A stretch of DNA of 64,000 nucleotides from Maniola hyperantus. Its lineage: Eukaryota > Arthropoda > Insecta > Lepidoptera > Nymphalidae. Positions 1 through 9,629 of the stretch are shown here, piece by piece; the first letter of the stretch is position 1; the number at the start of each line of letters is the position of its first letter. The stretch is taken from the NCBI RefSeq assembly GCF_902806685.2, contig NC_048557.2, forward strand, positions 1,178,001-1,242,000. Reading direction: 5' to 3'. Both the position numbers and the translations under genes were made by a program. Below the pieces are notes generated by a model that was given only the letters and a program-made list of their open reading frames with translations, had not been told where the DNA came from and did not search any database.

Positions 1-180
1 GCATCTGCAGAATGCCGTTGATGAATCGAATTATATTAATATTTTCGTTCAAGCTTAGCTTCGGGATGTGATCGCGATTTCATTAAATCTCTCGTGGTTT
101 CAAGAGCGACGTATTTTTAGTCTAATACGAGTAGATATGTGGCAGACGCTTATGATGCGACTAAACGCTCACGCAAAATA

Positions 181-460
181 CACGGTGTAACGTTAGCAAA
201 AACTTAGCATTATTGTTATACTACCTAAACACAATCCAATACCAATAACCATTTGCATCATTTTGTAGTAATAGTGATTTAGTATTTTTCAAACCCGCAA
301 TGTATAGCGTGCAAAACTCGGGTCAATGCCCCACCTACAACGCGGCATTGACTCCGAGTGGCCTACTTACGCAACGCTGGTTGACGTCTAGCATCAATCA
401 GATGTTTTATTTGTAATAGGTATATCGTGAGCATTTACAAAATATAGGATTGTTAAAATA
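181..460 (+). mobile_element. Repeat G copy (CAGGGTGTAACCAG-type element), partial
   Basis: The left end resembles the start of the repeat G copies near 35.8, 40.2 and 54.3 kb (gtgtaac, then agcaaaaacttagc). The body shares the stretch with tatagcgtgcaaaactcg. The right inverted end is missing, and the copy runs into repeat A. No coding capacity is seen. It is probably a non-autonomous DNA element. Confidence 0.6.
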
Positions 461-462
461 TT

Positions 463-668
463 TTTTTCCGTTTTCGACTGAGTTGACTGATCTATCAACG
501 CTCAGCTCAAACTACTGGACGGATCAGGCTGGGCATGCATATAGTTGGGTATTATGACGTAGACATCCGCTAAGAAAGGATTTTGAAAATTCAACCCTTA
601 AGGGGGTGAAATAGAGGTTTGAAATTTGTGTAGTCCACGTGGACGAAGTCGCGAGCATAAGCTAGTTA
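463..668 (+). mobile_element. Repeat A retroposon copy
   Basis: It starts in a degenerate TGAC run and ends with gacgaagtcgcgagcataag followed by ctagt. This is the constant 3' end seen in all repeat A copies. The 5' microsatellite has shrunk to about two units. Confidence 0.7.
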
Positions 669-744
669 ATAACTGTGTACTTAACTCGTGAAAACTTAGA
701 ATAGTCAGGTGATTGCTAAACTCAAAACTCAAATTAATTATCAG

Positions 745-908
745 GTAAAATTTAATGCTTCCTGATTGTCAAAATTTTTATTTGTAAGATGATAATATAG
801 TAGTGATAAATAATTAATACGTAGGTACTTAAAACTAAAGCTACGAGATATCTACTCGTGTGCTACGAGGGTTCCAAACGCGCCAAAAACAATAGAGATT
901 TCGTAGGT
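745..908 (-). mobile_element. Repeat Q (5'-truncated LINE-like tail)
   Basis: It matches the segments at 36.2-36.4 kb and 61.0-61.15 kb that carry a gttccaaacgcgcc-type motif and a tagtggtgataattaatta-type motif. The 61.1-kb copy ends in a (TTTGAC)n tail, which suggests a LINE 3' end. Confidence 0.5.
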
Positions 909-911
909 ACC

Positions 912-1052
912 TATAGTACGCGACAGGTCGAGAGGGCAATCGGGGAGGGAACGCCCTGCACAGCTACCTAATCCATTGCTAGCGAGTGCGGGTGTGCGGG
1001 GCGTCTCCCCGCCTCATCCCAAGATCGCCATCTCGACCAGTCGCGTACCATA
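912..1052. mobile_element. MITE E copy
   Basis: Terminal inverted repeats of the tagtacgcgacaggtcgaga type flank a GC-rich core (cgccctgcac ... gtgcggggcg). Both ends are present, with a few mismatches. Confidence 0.75.
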
Positions 1053-1309
1053 GTTCCTTCCCAAACTGACTACACAAGATGTTATACACATCTAAAATTA
1101 TAATGTTCTGACTAATACGAGCACAAGACAGTAGCATGCGTCCCACATGTCGCGTAATTAGCGTAACTGCATGTAAATAGACTCAACAAACTCCAAACAA
1201 TGTACCACGAGGATCCAGTAGGTATTTATACCCACAAGACATATTTTTCCCTACTTTTTACAAAGCCTAAATTACGTATCGTCGACTAGTCGCCCGGCAA
1301 CTCAGTCGA

Positions 1310-1410
1310 CGGCGACCGTAGAATCAGCTGCTCAATTGCGGTAGAATGACAGCTACAATGTCACGATCGCAATCACCTCTGATTAGTTGACGCTCGCTCA
1401 CTACTGGCGG
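1310..1410 (+). mobile_element. Repeat M fragment
   Basis: It shares gacagctacaatgtcacgat and the gctcgctcacta segment with the longer copy near 15.95-16.14 kb and, inverted, with 35.26-35.45 kb. Confidence 0.5.
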
Positions 1411-1470
1411 CATGTAGTATGTAGAGATTAAAGAAATATTATAGAACTAGGTAAGCACTAAGTATTAAAC

Positions 1471-2001
1471 GGTGGTAGCCTAGTGATTAAGACGTCGACT
1501 TCAGGGGGTCGGAGATTCGATTTTTGCCTCTATTTTTTTTTTTATTTTTTTTTATTCACATACAAGTTAGCCCTTGACTGCAATCTCACCTGGTGGTAAG
1601 TGATGATGCAGTCTAAGATGATAGCGGGCTAACCTGGAAGGGGTATGGCAGTTTTTAGTAAACCCATACCCCTTTAGTTTCTACACGGCATCGTACCGGA
1701 ACGCTAAATCGCTTGGCGGCACGCCTTTACCGGTAGGGTGGTAACTAGCCACGGCCGAAGCCTCCCACCAGACAGACTTTTCGGACTTATGTGCGTTTTT
1801 TAAGCAATTAAAATATCACTTGCTTTAGCGGTGAGGGATAACATCGTGAGAAAACAACCTACATCCATGAAGAGTTCCCCATAATGTTCTTAATGGTGTG
1901 TGAAGTCTGCCATTCCGCACTTGACCAGCGTGGCGGACTATAGCCTAAACGCTTCTTATTCTGAAAGGATACCCGTGCTCAGTAGTGGGCCGGTGATGAC
2001 T
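1471..2001 (+). mobile_element. SINE B, split by a SINE D insertion
   Basis: The tRNA-like head (ggtagcctagtgattaagac, degraded B box ggagattcgat) lies at 1471-1530. The body resumes at about 1774 with cttttcgg and gtgcgttttttaagc and continues to ccggtgatgact. The two parts match consecutive segments of the intact SINE B copies at 41.2 and 60.6 kb, so the middle is an insertion. Confidence 0.7.
1531..1773 (-). mobile_element. SINE D copy, 3' part, inside SINE B
   Basis: In reverse orientation it carries a T-rich tail and then gcaatctcacctggtggtaa. It ends with ggccgaagcctcccaccaga. This matches the 3' two-thirds of the complete SINE D at 24.7 kb. The tRNA-like head is missing. Confidence 0.7.
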
Positions 2002-2009
2002 GTAGAGTA

Positions 2010-3590
2010 GATGTTTTTCATTTTCTGTCAATGGATTCCATTTCTGAAAGTCCAAGTAGAGAGTCGAGACCCTACCTGGGGTTCAAACCGTACCTACTTA
2101 ACTGGTAACTATCGACTTACTTTAACCACTAGACAACTACAACGCATAGAATAATCGCACAAAATTAAGTATGTAGGTACTTAATTCAATAAAATCATAA
2201 CTCTACCTTAGACACAAGAGTCACTTTCTCACTTTTGTTTTTATTTATTTTTATTCCACAATATAAAATGTTTAGAAACTTTTCATATAAACCTCCACAG
2301 TTCACTGCCGAATGTGAAAATTCGAAAATCGAATGTCACTCGCGTAGGCGGGAAACCTCTAGGGCGGTTGGATCGACTCGCGCGCGGCTACCACTGAACT
2401 GAAGCACTTGTGCCAATCCTTGCCATTGGCAAAGAGCATCGCCAACGTTTGCCACACATGTGCCAATATTCGGCACATTTCAGGGACATAAGGGGTGTGA
2501 TAAGTTAATTTTAGACATTCTATTAGAGACACGGAAAATTCAGTTATTTAATAATCGATTTTCACAAACCTAATACTTTTGTTCTTAAAAATGTTACTGG
2601 AATGTTATTCAAGGATTATGTCGTTCTTTTTATTTGTATTATTTTAAAACAAGTAAATGTATTTAATAGTTATGAAGACATTGTCGTCTTTGCACAGATT
2701 TAGCTTTTGTTTATACGCTTATCAGTTATCATAGCGTTCACCCCGGCCCCAAGGATTTAAATTTTAATATGAATCAAGCATAAAGAAAAATAATGGAGTT
2801 ATTTAAAAAAAATGGTTAAACCCACAGAATAATCAAAGGTGGCTCTTCCAACATCAATGGTTAAACCTATGCCATACTTAACTATGTCTATGGAAGCTTT
2901 TTGGTACAATTTAGGTACCTATTTCATTATTCATAATATTAGTTTATCCATTAGGTGGGTCAGTCGAAAATCAAAATTAAATTGTACCCCTATGGGCTAT
3001 GGGATAAGTATGGCATACGCACACTGTTGAGTAATTTTGAGGAATCGGAGGACCAGGGTCTATTCGTTTTTGCCCATGGTCTTTTCTTTCCAAATTGACG
3101 ATTTACATATCGTAATTATTTTGTTTTGTAAGTACAACACAAAACACCAAAGTAAGTAAGCATTATGTGTAATTTCCTAAAAATAAATATTATGGCCCCG
3201 ATAGTAAAATTTTATTACATTCGCAAATCGCCAACAGAGTTACCAATGTTGGACAAACACATAAAATGTTATTTTGATAATTTTGCTCCACGTATTAAAG
3301 CGGTATCGATGTTTGGCAAACAGTTATTAAAGGAAACTTAGTATACCTACCTATACCTACATACTGTATCTCAATACCTATGTACTGTATACATTTTAGA
3401 GACACGGTAGTATTATTACGTCAATGCAGACCATATGGATATGGAGGGATATAGTGATACCTACCTACTCTTAAATTTTAGGTTGTTTTTCTTCAGATTT
3501 TAGCTTTTGACTGTAGAGTTTTTTAAGGATGCACCAGTAAAATGTAAATACTTACTAATCATGCACTACTTAGTACTTAGTAGGCATATC
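2010..3590. other. AT-rich intergenic stretch, no gene seen
   Basis: I see no splice-consistent exon and no repeat shared with the rest of the window. A 63-codon open frame at 2839-3030 looks like chance: it is AT-rich, has no recognisable domain and has no splice context. Confidence 0.5.
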
Positions 3591-3592
3591 AT

Positions 3593-3735
3593 CAGTGGCG
3601 TGCAGCTCATAGAGGCATAAACGCACTGCTTACCCTCATTGTAATAAATCAATGCTTATTTTTCATTATAACCGGCCGTAAAATAAGTTCATACCTAAAT
3701 GCATACCCTGGCTTGAACTCCTGTGCACGCCACTG
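3593..3735. mobile_element. hAT-like MITE with 8-bp target duplication
   Basis: The element begins CAGTGGCGTGCA and ends in the inverse, TGCACGCCACTG. It is flanked on both sides by the perfect 8-bp duplication catatcat (3585-3592 and 3736-3743). An 8-bp duplication with CAGTGGCG-type ends is typical of the hAT superfamily. At 143 bp with no ORF it is non-autonomous. A sister copy lies at 49457-49621. Confidence 0.9.
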
Positions 3736-4080
3736 CATATCATACATCATCCAGATCAAGAACAATTTGCGTGTTTTCGCAGAACACGAAACACGTCTTT
3801 GTGTCGCCCGGAAGCATCAAGCTTGATTTCCTGAACAGCGCTACGCTAATGATTTAGCATGTCCACAGTTCACACTAATCTTGCTGGGATTTAAAGTCAC
3901 CAACAGCACAGATCTGAATGTTCTAAAACAGGAGCCTGAATATTTTAAAGAGTGGTATCCGTTCGGAATAGAGAGTAAATATGAGTTCAAACTTCAAACA
4001 AATACCAGTGGTATTACTTGTTGGTATTAGAATGCAATAAATCGTCTCGCCACTTTCTATTTTCTATGGCTCTACGCAAC

Positions 4081-4134
4081 GAAGAACCTCTACAAGGCTC
4101 TACGACGCGACGTAGAGGCTTGTAGAGGCTCTTC
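4081..4134. repeat. Hairpin-forming inverted repeat
   Basis: Arms of about 24 nt (ending ctctacg and starting cgtagag) flank a 6-nt spacer, with a few mismatches. It lies about 50 bp outside the left end of the large transposon. Its origin is unknown. Confidence 0.6.
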
Positions 4135-5077
4135 ATTGGTGTGACTGTGAAGTCACTTCATACACGTACTCGTATCACACGAGTACCCAACTAGCAAAAA
4201 TATATCGTACAAAAGTTATACAAACGTTTTTGATAAGCTTAAAAGAATGCGATTTAAGTCATACAAACGCTTTACAAACGTTTATACAATGCGATTTTGG
4301 CGCAGTTATTATTACTTTACACTCGTACAGCTATCATTTAAAAGTCAGAAGCAAAAACGTTTAGTCTCATAGCTGTCAAAAAGTAAAATATTATATGGCT
4401 ATTTGGTTTCAATAGTATCATAAATATTCATTTTCTATGACTAATTAGTCGTATATTTATCATAACGTAAATGTTTGTACGACAAATTAGTCGTTGTGAT
4501 GCGGTACCAAACGCGTTTAATGTTAAAAGGATAACATATTATATTGAGAAACTGTTGTGCATTGTGGCTCGTCGATAATAATATATTAAAAAGGTAAGTA
4601 CTTAATTATCATCCTGACTTTGATATTATATATTAGAATCATAATAAAGTATAATGTTTAAAGAGGAAAACGTAGTGCGAATTTTTCTTTTTCGATCAAA
4701 CTTCTAGGTTTTTCAATAAATTTAATCTGCCCCCTTCATTTCCTTTAAATTGAATTATAAATTTATTATTAAAATACATAATTATTTCTCTCCATGACAA
4801 TATATCTTTAATAAAACTTGATAATGATGTATACTGCTCTCTTATGACTTAAGTGTCTTAAAAGAACGCCATCACTCTTCATTTTCAGAGTTCCTCAATA
4901 ATTTTAGTAACCCGGCTTTTTAAATTTCAAATCACACCTAGGTACCCATCTAAGTCTATTATTTAACCTATTTTGTTTCTTTTAAATAATTATTTATACT
5001 TTAAAAATTAAGGCAGATTAGAAAAAAAATCTAATCTTCTGACGCACCCACGCATTATTTTTTTAGATTTCGCAAAT

Positions 5078-5356
5078 ATGGTGGCCTTTTTGGATGTGGA
5101 CACTTTTCTTCAGAGAAGGGATTTAGAATTATTGAGAGAGTTAAAATGGCCCTGGGAAATAACACATTTTGTCAAAGCTGAAAAATGTGTTAATTGCGGT
5201 TTTTCAACATTATCCTCTGCACCTGAACATTTTGTCGAATCAAATAACGATAAAATAATAATGCTTCTTCAGCATACTTTTTTTTGGTGCCAACACTGCA
5301 AAATTTTCGCTATTTATAATCATTATACAAGCGATGAATGTATCTGTTATGAGTAA
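5078..5356 (+). CDS. Small paired-CxxC protein ORF within the transposon
   Basis: This open frame of 92 codons sits near the left end of the large transposon. It contains CVNCGF at about residues 37-42 and CQHC at about 71-74, spaced like a four-cysteine zinc ribbon, and a C-terminal CICYE. The N-terminus is acidic and leucine-rich. No family was recognised. It could be a separate accessory protein of the element, or an upstream exon of the DUF4806-like gene, because the next exon begins right after an acceptor-like tttacatttcag. No obvious GT donor is seen before its stop, which favours a separate gene. The Cys pattern and its position inside the element argue against chance, but expression is unproven. 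Confidence 0.45.
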   Translation: MVAFLDVDTFLQRRDLELLRELKWPWEITHFVKAEKCVNCGFSTLSSAPEHFVESNNDKIIMLLQHTFFWCQHCKIFAIYNHYTSDECICYE

Positions 5357-5995
5357 TTAAAAAGTTAATAATTATGGTTCCCTATCTTGTTCTATGGTAG
5401 GTGGTTTTTAATTACACAAGATTAAGTTAGGTACTTACTTACCTACCTACCTATTTTTATGTAGATATAGCCAAATTATTATTAAATATACAAATAGAAG
5501 GCATCCTTTGTTGTCGTCTCCATTTACGACTCGCGAAGCGGCTGTAGGTAGGTTTAGTTACCTACACAGCTAACATAGCCAAAATACATTCATTAGTCAG
5601 TATGGCGTAGCCTCTCGAAGTGTGATGTTGTCACGAATAAGGATAATTATTATCTAACAAGAGCACTGATATATTTTATTTATATACCTACGGATGATAC
5701 TATTTATATACGAAGCGGATTTAAACAAATTAAAGTGATATATCGGGTAAGCAGATAAATTAATATACCTACCACACCTACTCTTACCCGTTTTGGCCGC
5801 ATGGTTTTGGTTTTTTTAAATCTCTTCTAGAATGAAACCTATCCTTATTCAAGTCAACAACTTTCACAACAACAAGTCACATTTTCAAAATTTTAAAAAT
5901 AATTTCGTGTTTTATTTAAAAATATATATATATAATTCAATAAATATGTATAGTAGTTTATGTTCTTGACTTAATCTTACTTTTACATTTCAGCC

Positions 5996-7316
5996 ATGCC
6001 ATACAAAATTGTCCAGACATTAGAAAAAGGAAGATCGGTTTTAACCACTATTCCAGATACTTGGGAGGATGATGGAATTTTGTTGTGGCCTAAAAAAATG
6101 TCAGAAAAATTGCGAAAAAATGAAAAAAATTATCCCCAAGACGATTGGTTAAAATCAAATTGTATCGTGAAAAGAAGAAACATATCAACATATGAGGAAG
6201 CGGAACAAGAAATCGAAAACATGTGCAAATACTCTGATACAGAACAATTTGATGACACTGAAAATGAAGACCCATGTCCACCAAAACGAAAAAAAAGACA
6301 ACATAAAATTCAACCCATACCATTTCACAACGAAGAATTTAACAGCTTAGCTGAAGAGTGTATTCTGGTAAGTAAACCCGCATAAACATAGTGTTTATTT
6401 TAATATTCTTAGGACAAATTATTTTATAGATTCAATATGATTTTAAAATTTATTCTGTAACGTATTCTAAATACGCTGTATGTTTTGATAAAATACGCTG
6501 TATCATAATGATATTTATGTATTAAAATATAATAATTATGTATTTTTATTTCAGGACAAAGAGCAAATGATTTTACCCCCTAATGATGAAAATGTATACT
6601 ATACGTTACAAACAATTGAACAACCAGCTGAAAATTTGACAGATATTTCGAAACAACTACCATTACTTTTAGATAATCAAAAATTAATATTGAATAACCA
6701 AAAACTTTTGAGCGAAAACCAACAAATACTCATACTAAAAATTGGAGAATTAGCAACGAAATTTGAAGGGTTTGTTAAAGAGTGTTCGACTGCTGCAGTC
6801 GAATACTCTTTAACAAACCAGAAAGTTAAGGATATTGAATTTAAAATTATTAGTAGCAAAGATGACGTTGAAGAGCTGGAAACTAAATTAAAAGATGTCG
6901 TTTATATATCAGAATTAAAAAAGAAATTTTCAGTAGTTTGCGGCAAAGGTAAAGGATTAAATAACGCTTATGTGCTAATTGACCTCATTTTCTCCAGAGA
7001 ATTTTTGAATAAGTGTTCTTGGGCTGGAGGCTCCCGAAAGGAAGAATCAAAGATATGTTTCCGAGCTTACACGCGCATATTTGATTTTTTCTTTGACTTA
7101 ATATACATGACTGACAAAAGTTTTACAAAAGAAGACTGCAAAAATTTTTTTAAAAATATTTTACGGAACTCGATGTCAAGAATAAAATGCAAACAAAATC
7201 GAGCATCCTCAAGCAGAAATCGACCGAAAGCCATAAAACACAAAATAGAAAGTGAGATTCCATCCGATCAATATATATTAAGTGTATCTGAAAAAGTTCA
7301 AAGTAGTGACAATTAA
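5996..7316 (+). CDS. DUF4806-like transposon protein (two exons)
   Basis: Exons 5996-6367 and 6555-7316 join in phase 0 across a 187-bp intron (CTG|GTAAGT donor, tttcag acceptor), giving about 377 residues. The first 124 residues are charged and include a basic PPKRKKRQHK patch near residue 95 that could be a nuclear signal. Residues 160-195 form an Asn/Leu/Gln-rich probable coiled coil. Residues 218-333 (VEELETKLKD ... FLNKCSWAGG ... NILRNSMSR) resemble the DUF4806 domain that recurs in insect transposon-associated proteins. The tail is basic. The start is the first ATG, two bases after an acceptor-like tttacatttcag, so a 5' UTR exon is possible. The gene converges on the transposase. Its role in transposition (DNA binding or assembly) is inference. 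Confidence 0.7.
6769..6819. repeat. 51-bp palindrome inside the DUF4806-like coding exon
   Basis: Two 25-nt arms around a single central base match except for one G/T position. The palindrome is read through in frame, encoding the region FVKECSTAAVEYSLTNQ. It lies between the coiled coil and the DUF4806 domain. Confidence 0.9.
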
Positions 7317-7440
7317 GGAAGGCCTGTGTTGAATATTACAATAGTTTTTAGAAAATAATTAGGTAGATGGATAAGTCTAAAAACAAATATGTTATTTTAA
7401 CGTTTAAACTATCGTGAGTGATTTCCATTTTATAGGGTTT

Positions 7441-8290
7441 CAGGAAAATAGGACACGATCCCGTTAAGGGGTTATAGTACAGGACATTAGCTATCAAGCG
7501 AGCCCTAAAGTGCTTATGCAAAAGTGTATAAGTTATTCATTTTTTCATTTTTTTTCTAGATTAAGGGGTGTGTGCCACTTTAAAAATTTGTAAAAAAAGA
7601 AACAATGTATTTCATCAGAATTTTTTTTAATTTCTTGCTAGTACATATCCTTGTTAGTAATAAATAGTTATAAAACAAGAAAAATCTTTAAGCATTTTAA
7701 AATTACAGCCCAAAAACTGTACAAGTTTTCGATTTTTAAATTTAATTCTTTTATTTATTAACAAAATTAAAAAGTGTTATTTCTTGTACGATGGTACCCT
7801 TCGTGTGCGAGCCCGACTCGCACTTGACTGATTTTATTTTACTTTTTGACCCTATTGAAAAATGATCTTCAACCATTTTGCATTAAAGCCGTTTTTACAT
7901 TGATCCGATTTAATTCTTTGACGAGCATTTGTTAGAATTTTCTACCTGGTCTCTAAAAATTTGCAAATTATTCAAAGAATTAAATTTAAAAATCGAAAAC
8001 TTGTACAGTTTTTAGGCTGTAATTTTAAAATGCTTGAAGATTTTTCTTGTTTTATAACTGTTTATTATTAACAAGGATATGTACTAGCAAGAAATAAAAA
8101 AAAATCTGATGAAACACATTGTTTCTTTTTTTTACAAATTTTTAAAGTGGCACACACCCCTTTACCCAGAAAAAAATTAAAAAATTAATAACTCGAAAAC
8201 GATACACTTTTGCATAAGCACTTTAGGGGTAGTTTAATAGCTAATGTCCTGTACTATAACCCCTTAACGGGATCGTGTCCTATTTTCCTG
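7441..8290. mobile_element. 850-bp foldback element
   Basis: Two long inverted arms (7441-7750 and 7975-8290) match over about 310 nt with scattered mismatches and small indels. The outer tips read caggaaaataggacacgatc and its inverse. The 224-bp spacer contains a piece of repeat H (cttcgtgtgcgag ... actcgcacttgac). There is no ORF. It sits between the convergent transposase and DUF4806-like genes. No clear target duplication is visible. Confidence 0.9.
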
Positions 8291-8306
8291 TAATCCTGTA
8301 TATAGT

Positions 8307-8499
8307 ATATTTCTACGGCTATACTCACGTATCCAGTCGACGTTAGCCCGACTAGTTTCGAACCCATCCGGGGTCCTTTATCAAGGGGGTCAGTTCGCAC
8401 ACGCGTCGCGTTTAAGACTGCGCGCCGTGCGTGCCACTACCCGTACAGCCCGTTGTGAGGGTGGCTGAACTGGATACGTGAGTATAGCCGTAGAAATAT
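8307..8499. mobile_element. MITE with 31-bp terminal inverted repeats
   Basis: Both ends carry atatttctacggctatactc continuing to cacgtatccagt, identical and inverted over about 31 bp. The 130-bp core is GC-rich and non-coding. The right end abuts the tail of the adjacent SINE B. Confidence 0.85.
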
Positions 8500-8813
8500 C
8501 ATCATCATCATCATGATCAACCCATCGCCGGCTCACTACAGAGCGCGGTTCTCCTCTCAGAGTGACAAGGGTTTGGCCATAGTCTACCACGCTGGCCATG
8601 TGCGGATTGGTAGACTTCACACACCTTTGAGAACATTATGGAAAACTCTTAGGCATGCAGGTTTCCTCACGATGTTTCCCTTCACCGTTAAAGCAAGTGA
8701 TATTTATTTACTTAAAACGCACATAACTCCGAAAAGTTAGAGGTGTGTGCCCGGGATCGAACCCCCGACCTCCGATTAGAAGGCGGACGTCCTAACCACT
8801 AGGCTATCACAGC
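8500..8813 (-). mobile_element. SINE B, near full length
   Basis: Reading on the minus strand, the tRNA-like head has an A box (gatagcctagtggttagga) and a B box (gggttcgatcccg) at 8750-8813. The body follows, and the copy ends in an (ATG)n tail at 8500-8515. It is one of about six well-preserved SINE B copies here. Confidence 0.85.
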
Positions 8814-9629
8814 TTATACTATATACATATACATAGAAATATACTATATACATATAAATATTATGTTATTTGCCCATTTTTTACACAGTACCCAGCATTT
8901 GAAGTCAGTTCTTTGAGAAAAATCAATAATTTTGTATGGCGTGGCATTACTCAGTTATATCTTTTGTTTTTCCATATAATGAATATTAAAGAGAGGGAAC
9001 CGAATTACAAAATCGTAGTTTAAGTTGTTTAATTTTAGAAAGTACTTTTTTTATTTCATACTATTTTTTTTATTTGTATCCTAAAAATTTGTTATTGTTT
9101 TATTTTAAGACTTTTATGACTACCTACCTCAGGTGCATAGTGTAACTATCATAATCTACTTTACTAAAATGGAAAAACACATAATTAACATTCGCATTCA
9201 AACAGAATTTAGAAGTTAAAGCTAAAAATAATAAATACATTACAAGATGCTTACTCGAAATTCAATTGATGCATTACTTTATATTTTTAGTAGTATTTTG
9301 AAATGTGTTTATCTCTATGAAAAGCACCTATTGTGAAAGATGATTGACAAAAAACATTGTTAATAATACTATTGTGACCTGTCCCTGATTGTATAAGAAA
9401 TCATATTTATATTATATAGATACTAAAAAAAATACGATTGCAATTTTCAAATGGCGTATTAGTTATTGGCATTACTTACACAATCATAGGGCTGATTTCC
9501 TAAACTCTAATAAGGTACGGTGATTTTATTTGAATAAAAGCTGCTATGAATCATGCTGTTTAATTTATAAATTTCGCAAAATTCTTAAACTAAAATAACA
9601 TAATCTGCTTTGTTACCTAAAATAAGTTT
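8814..9629. other. Downstream flank of the transposase gene, AT-rich
   Basis: No further ORF or shared repeat is seen. A minus-strand transcript from the transposase would place its 3' UTR here. Several AT-rich AATAAA-like signals occur, but none can be assigned. Confidence 0.4.

Noticed and set aside
6090..6859. Minus-strand frames of 77 and 60 codons
   Set aside because: They are antisense to the DUF4806-like gene. The second reflects the palindrome at 6769-6819, which reads nearly the same on both strands.
8750..8813. Possible tRNA gene (A and B boxes)
   Set aside because: The same head occurs in all SINE B copies attached to the same body, and cloverleaf pairing is poor. It is SINE-derived.
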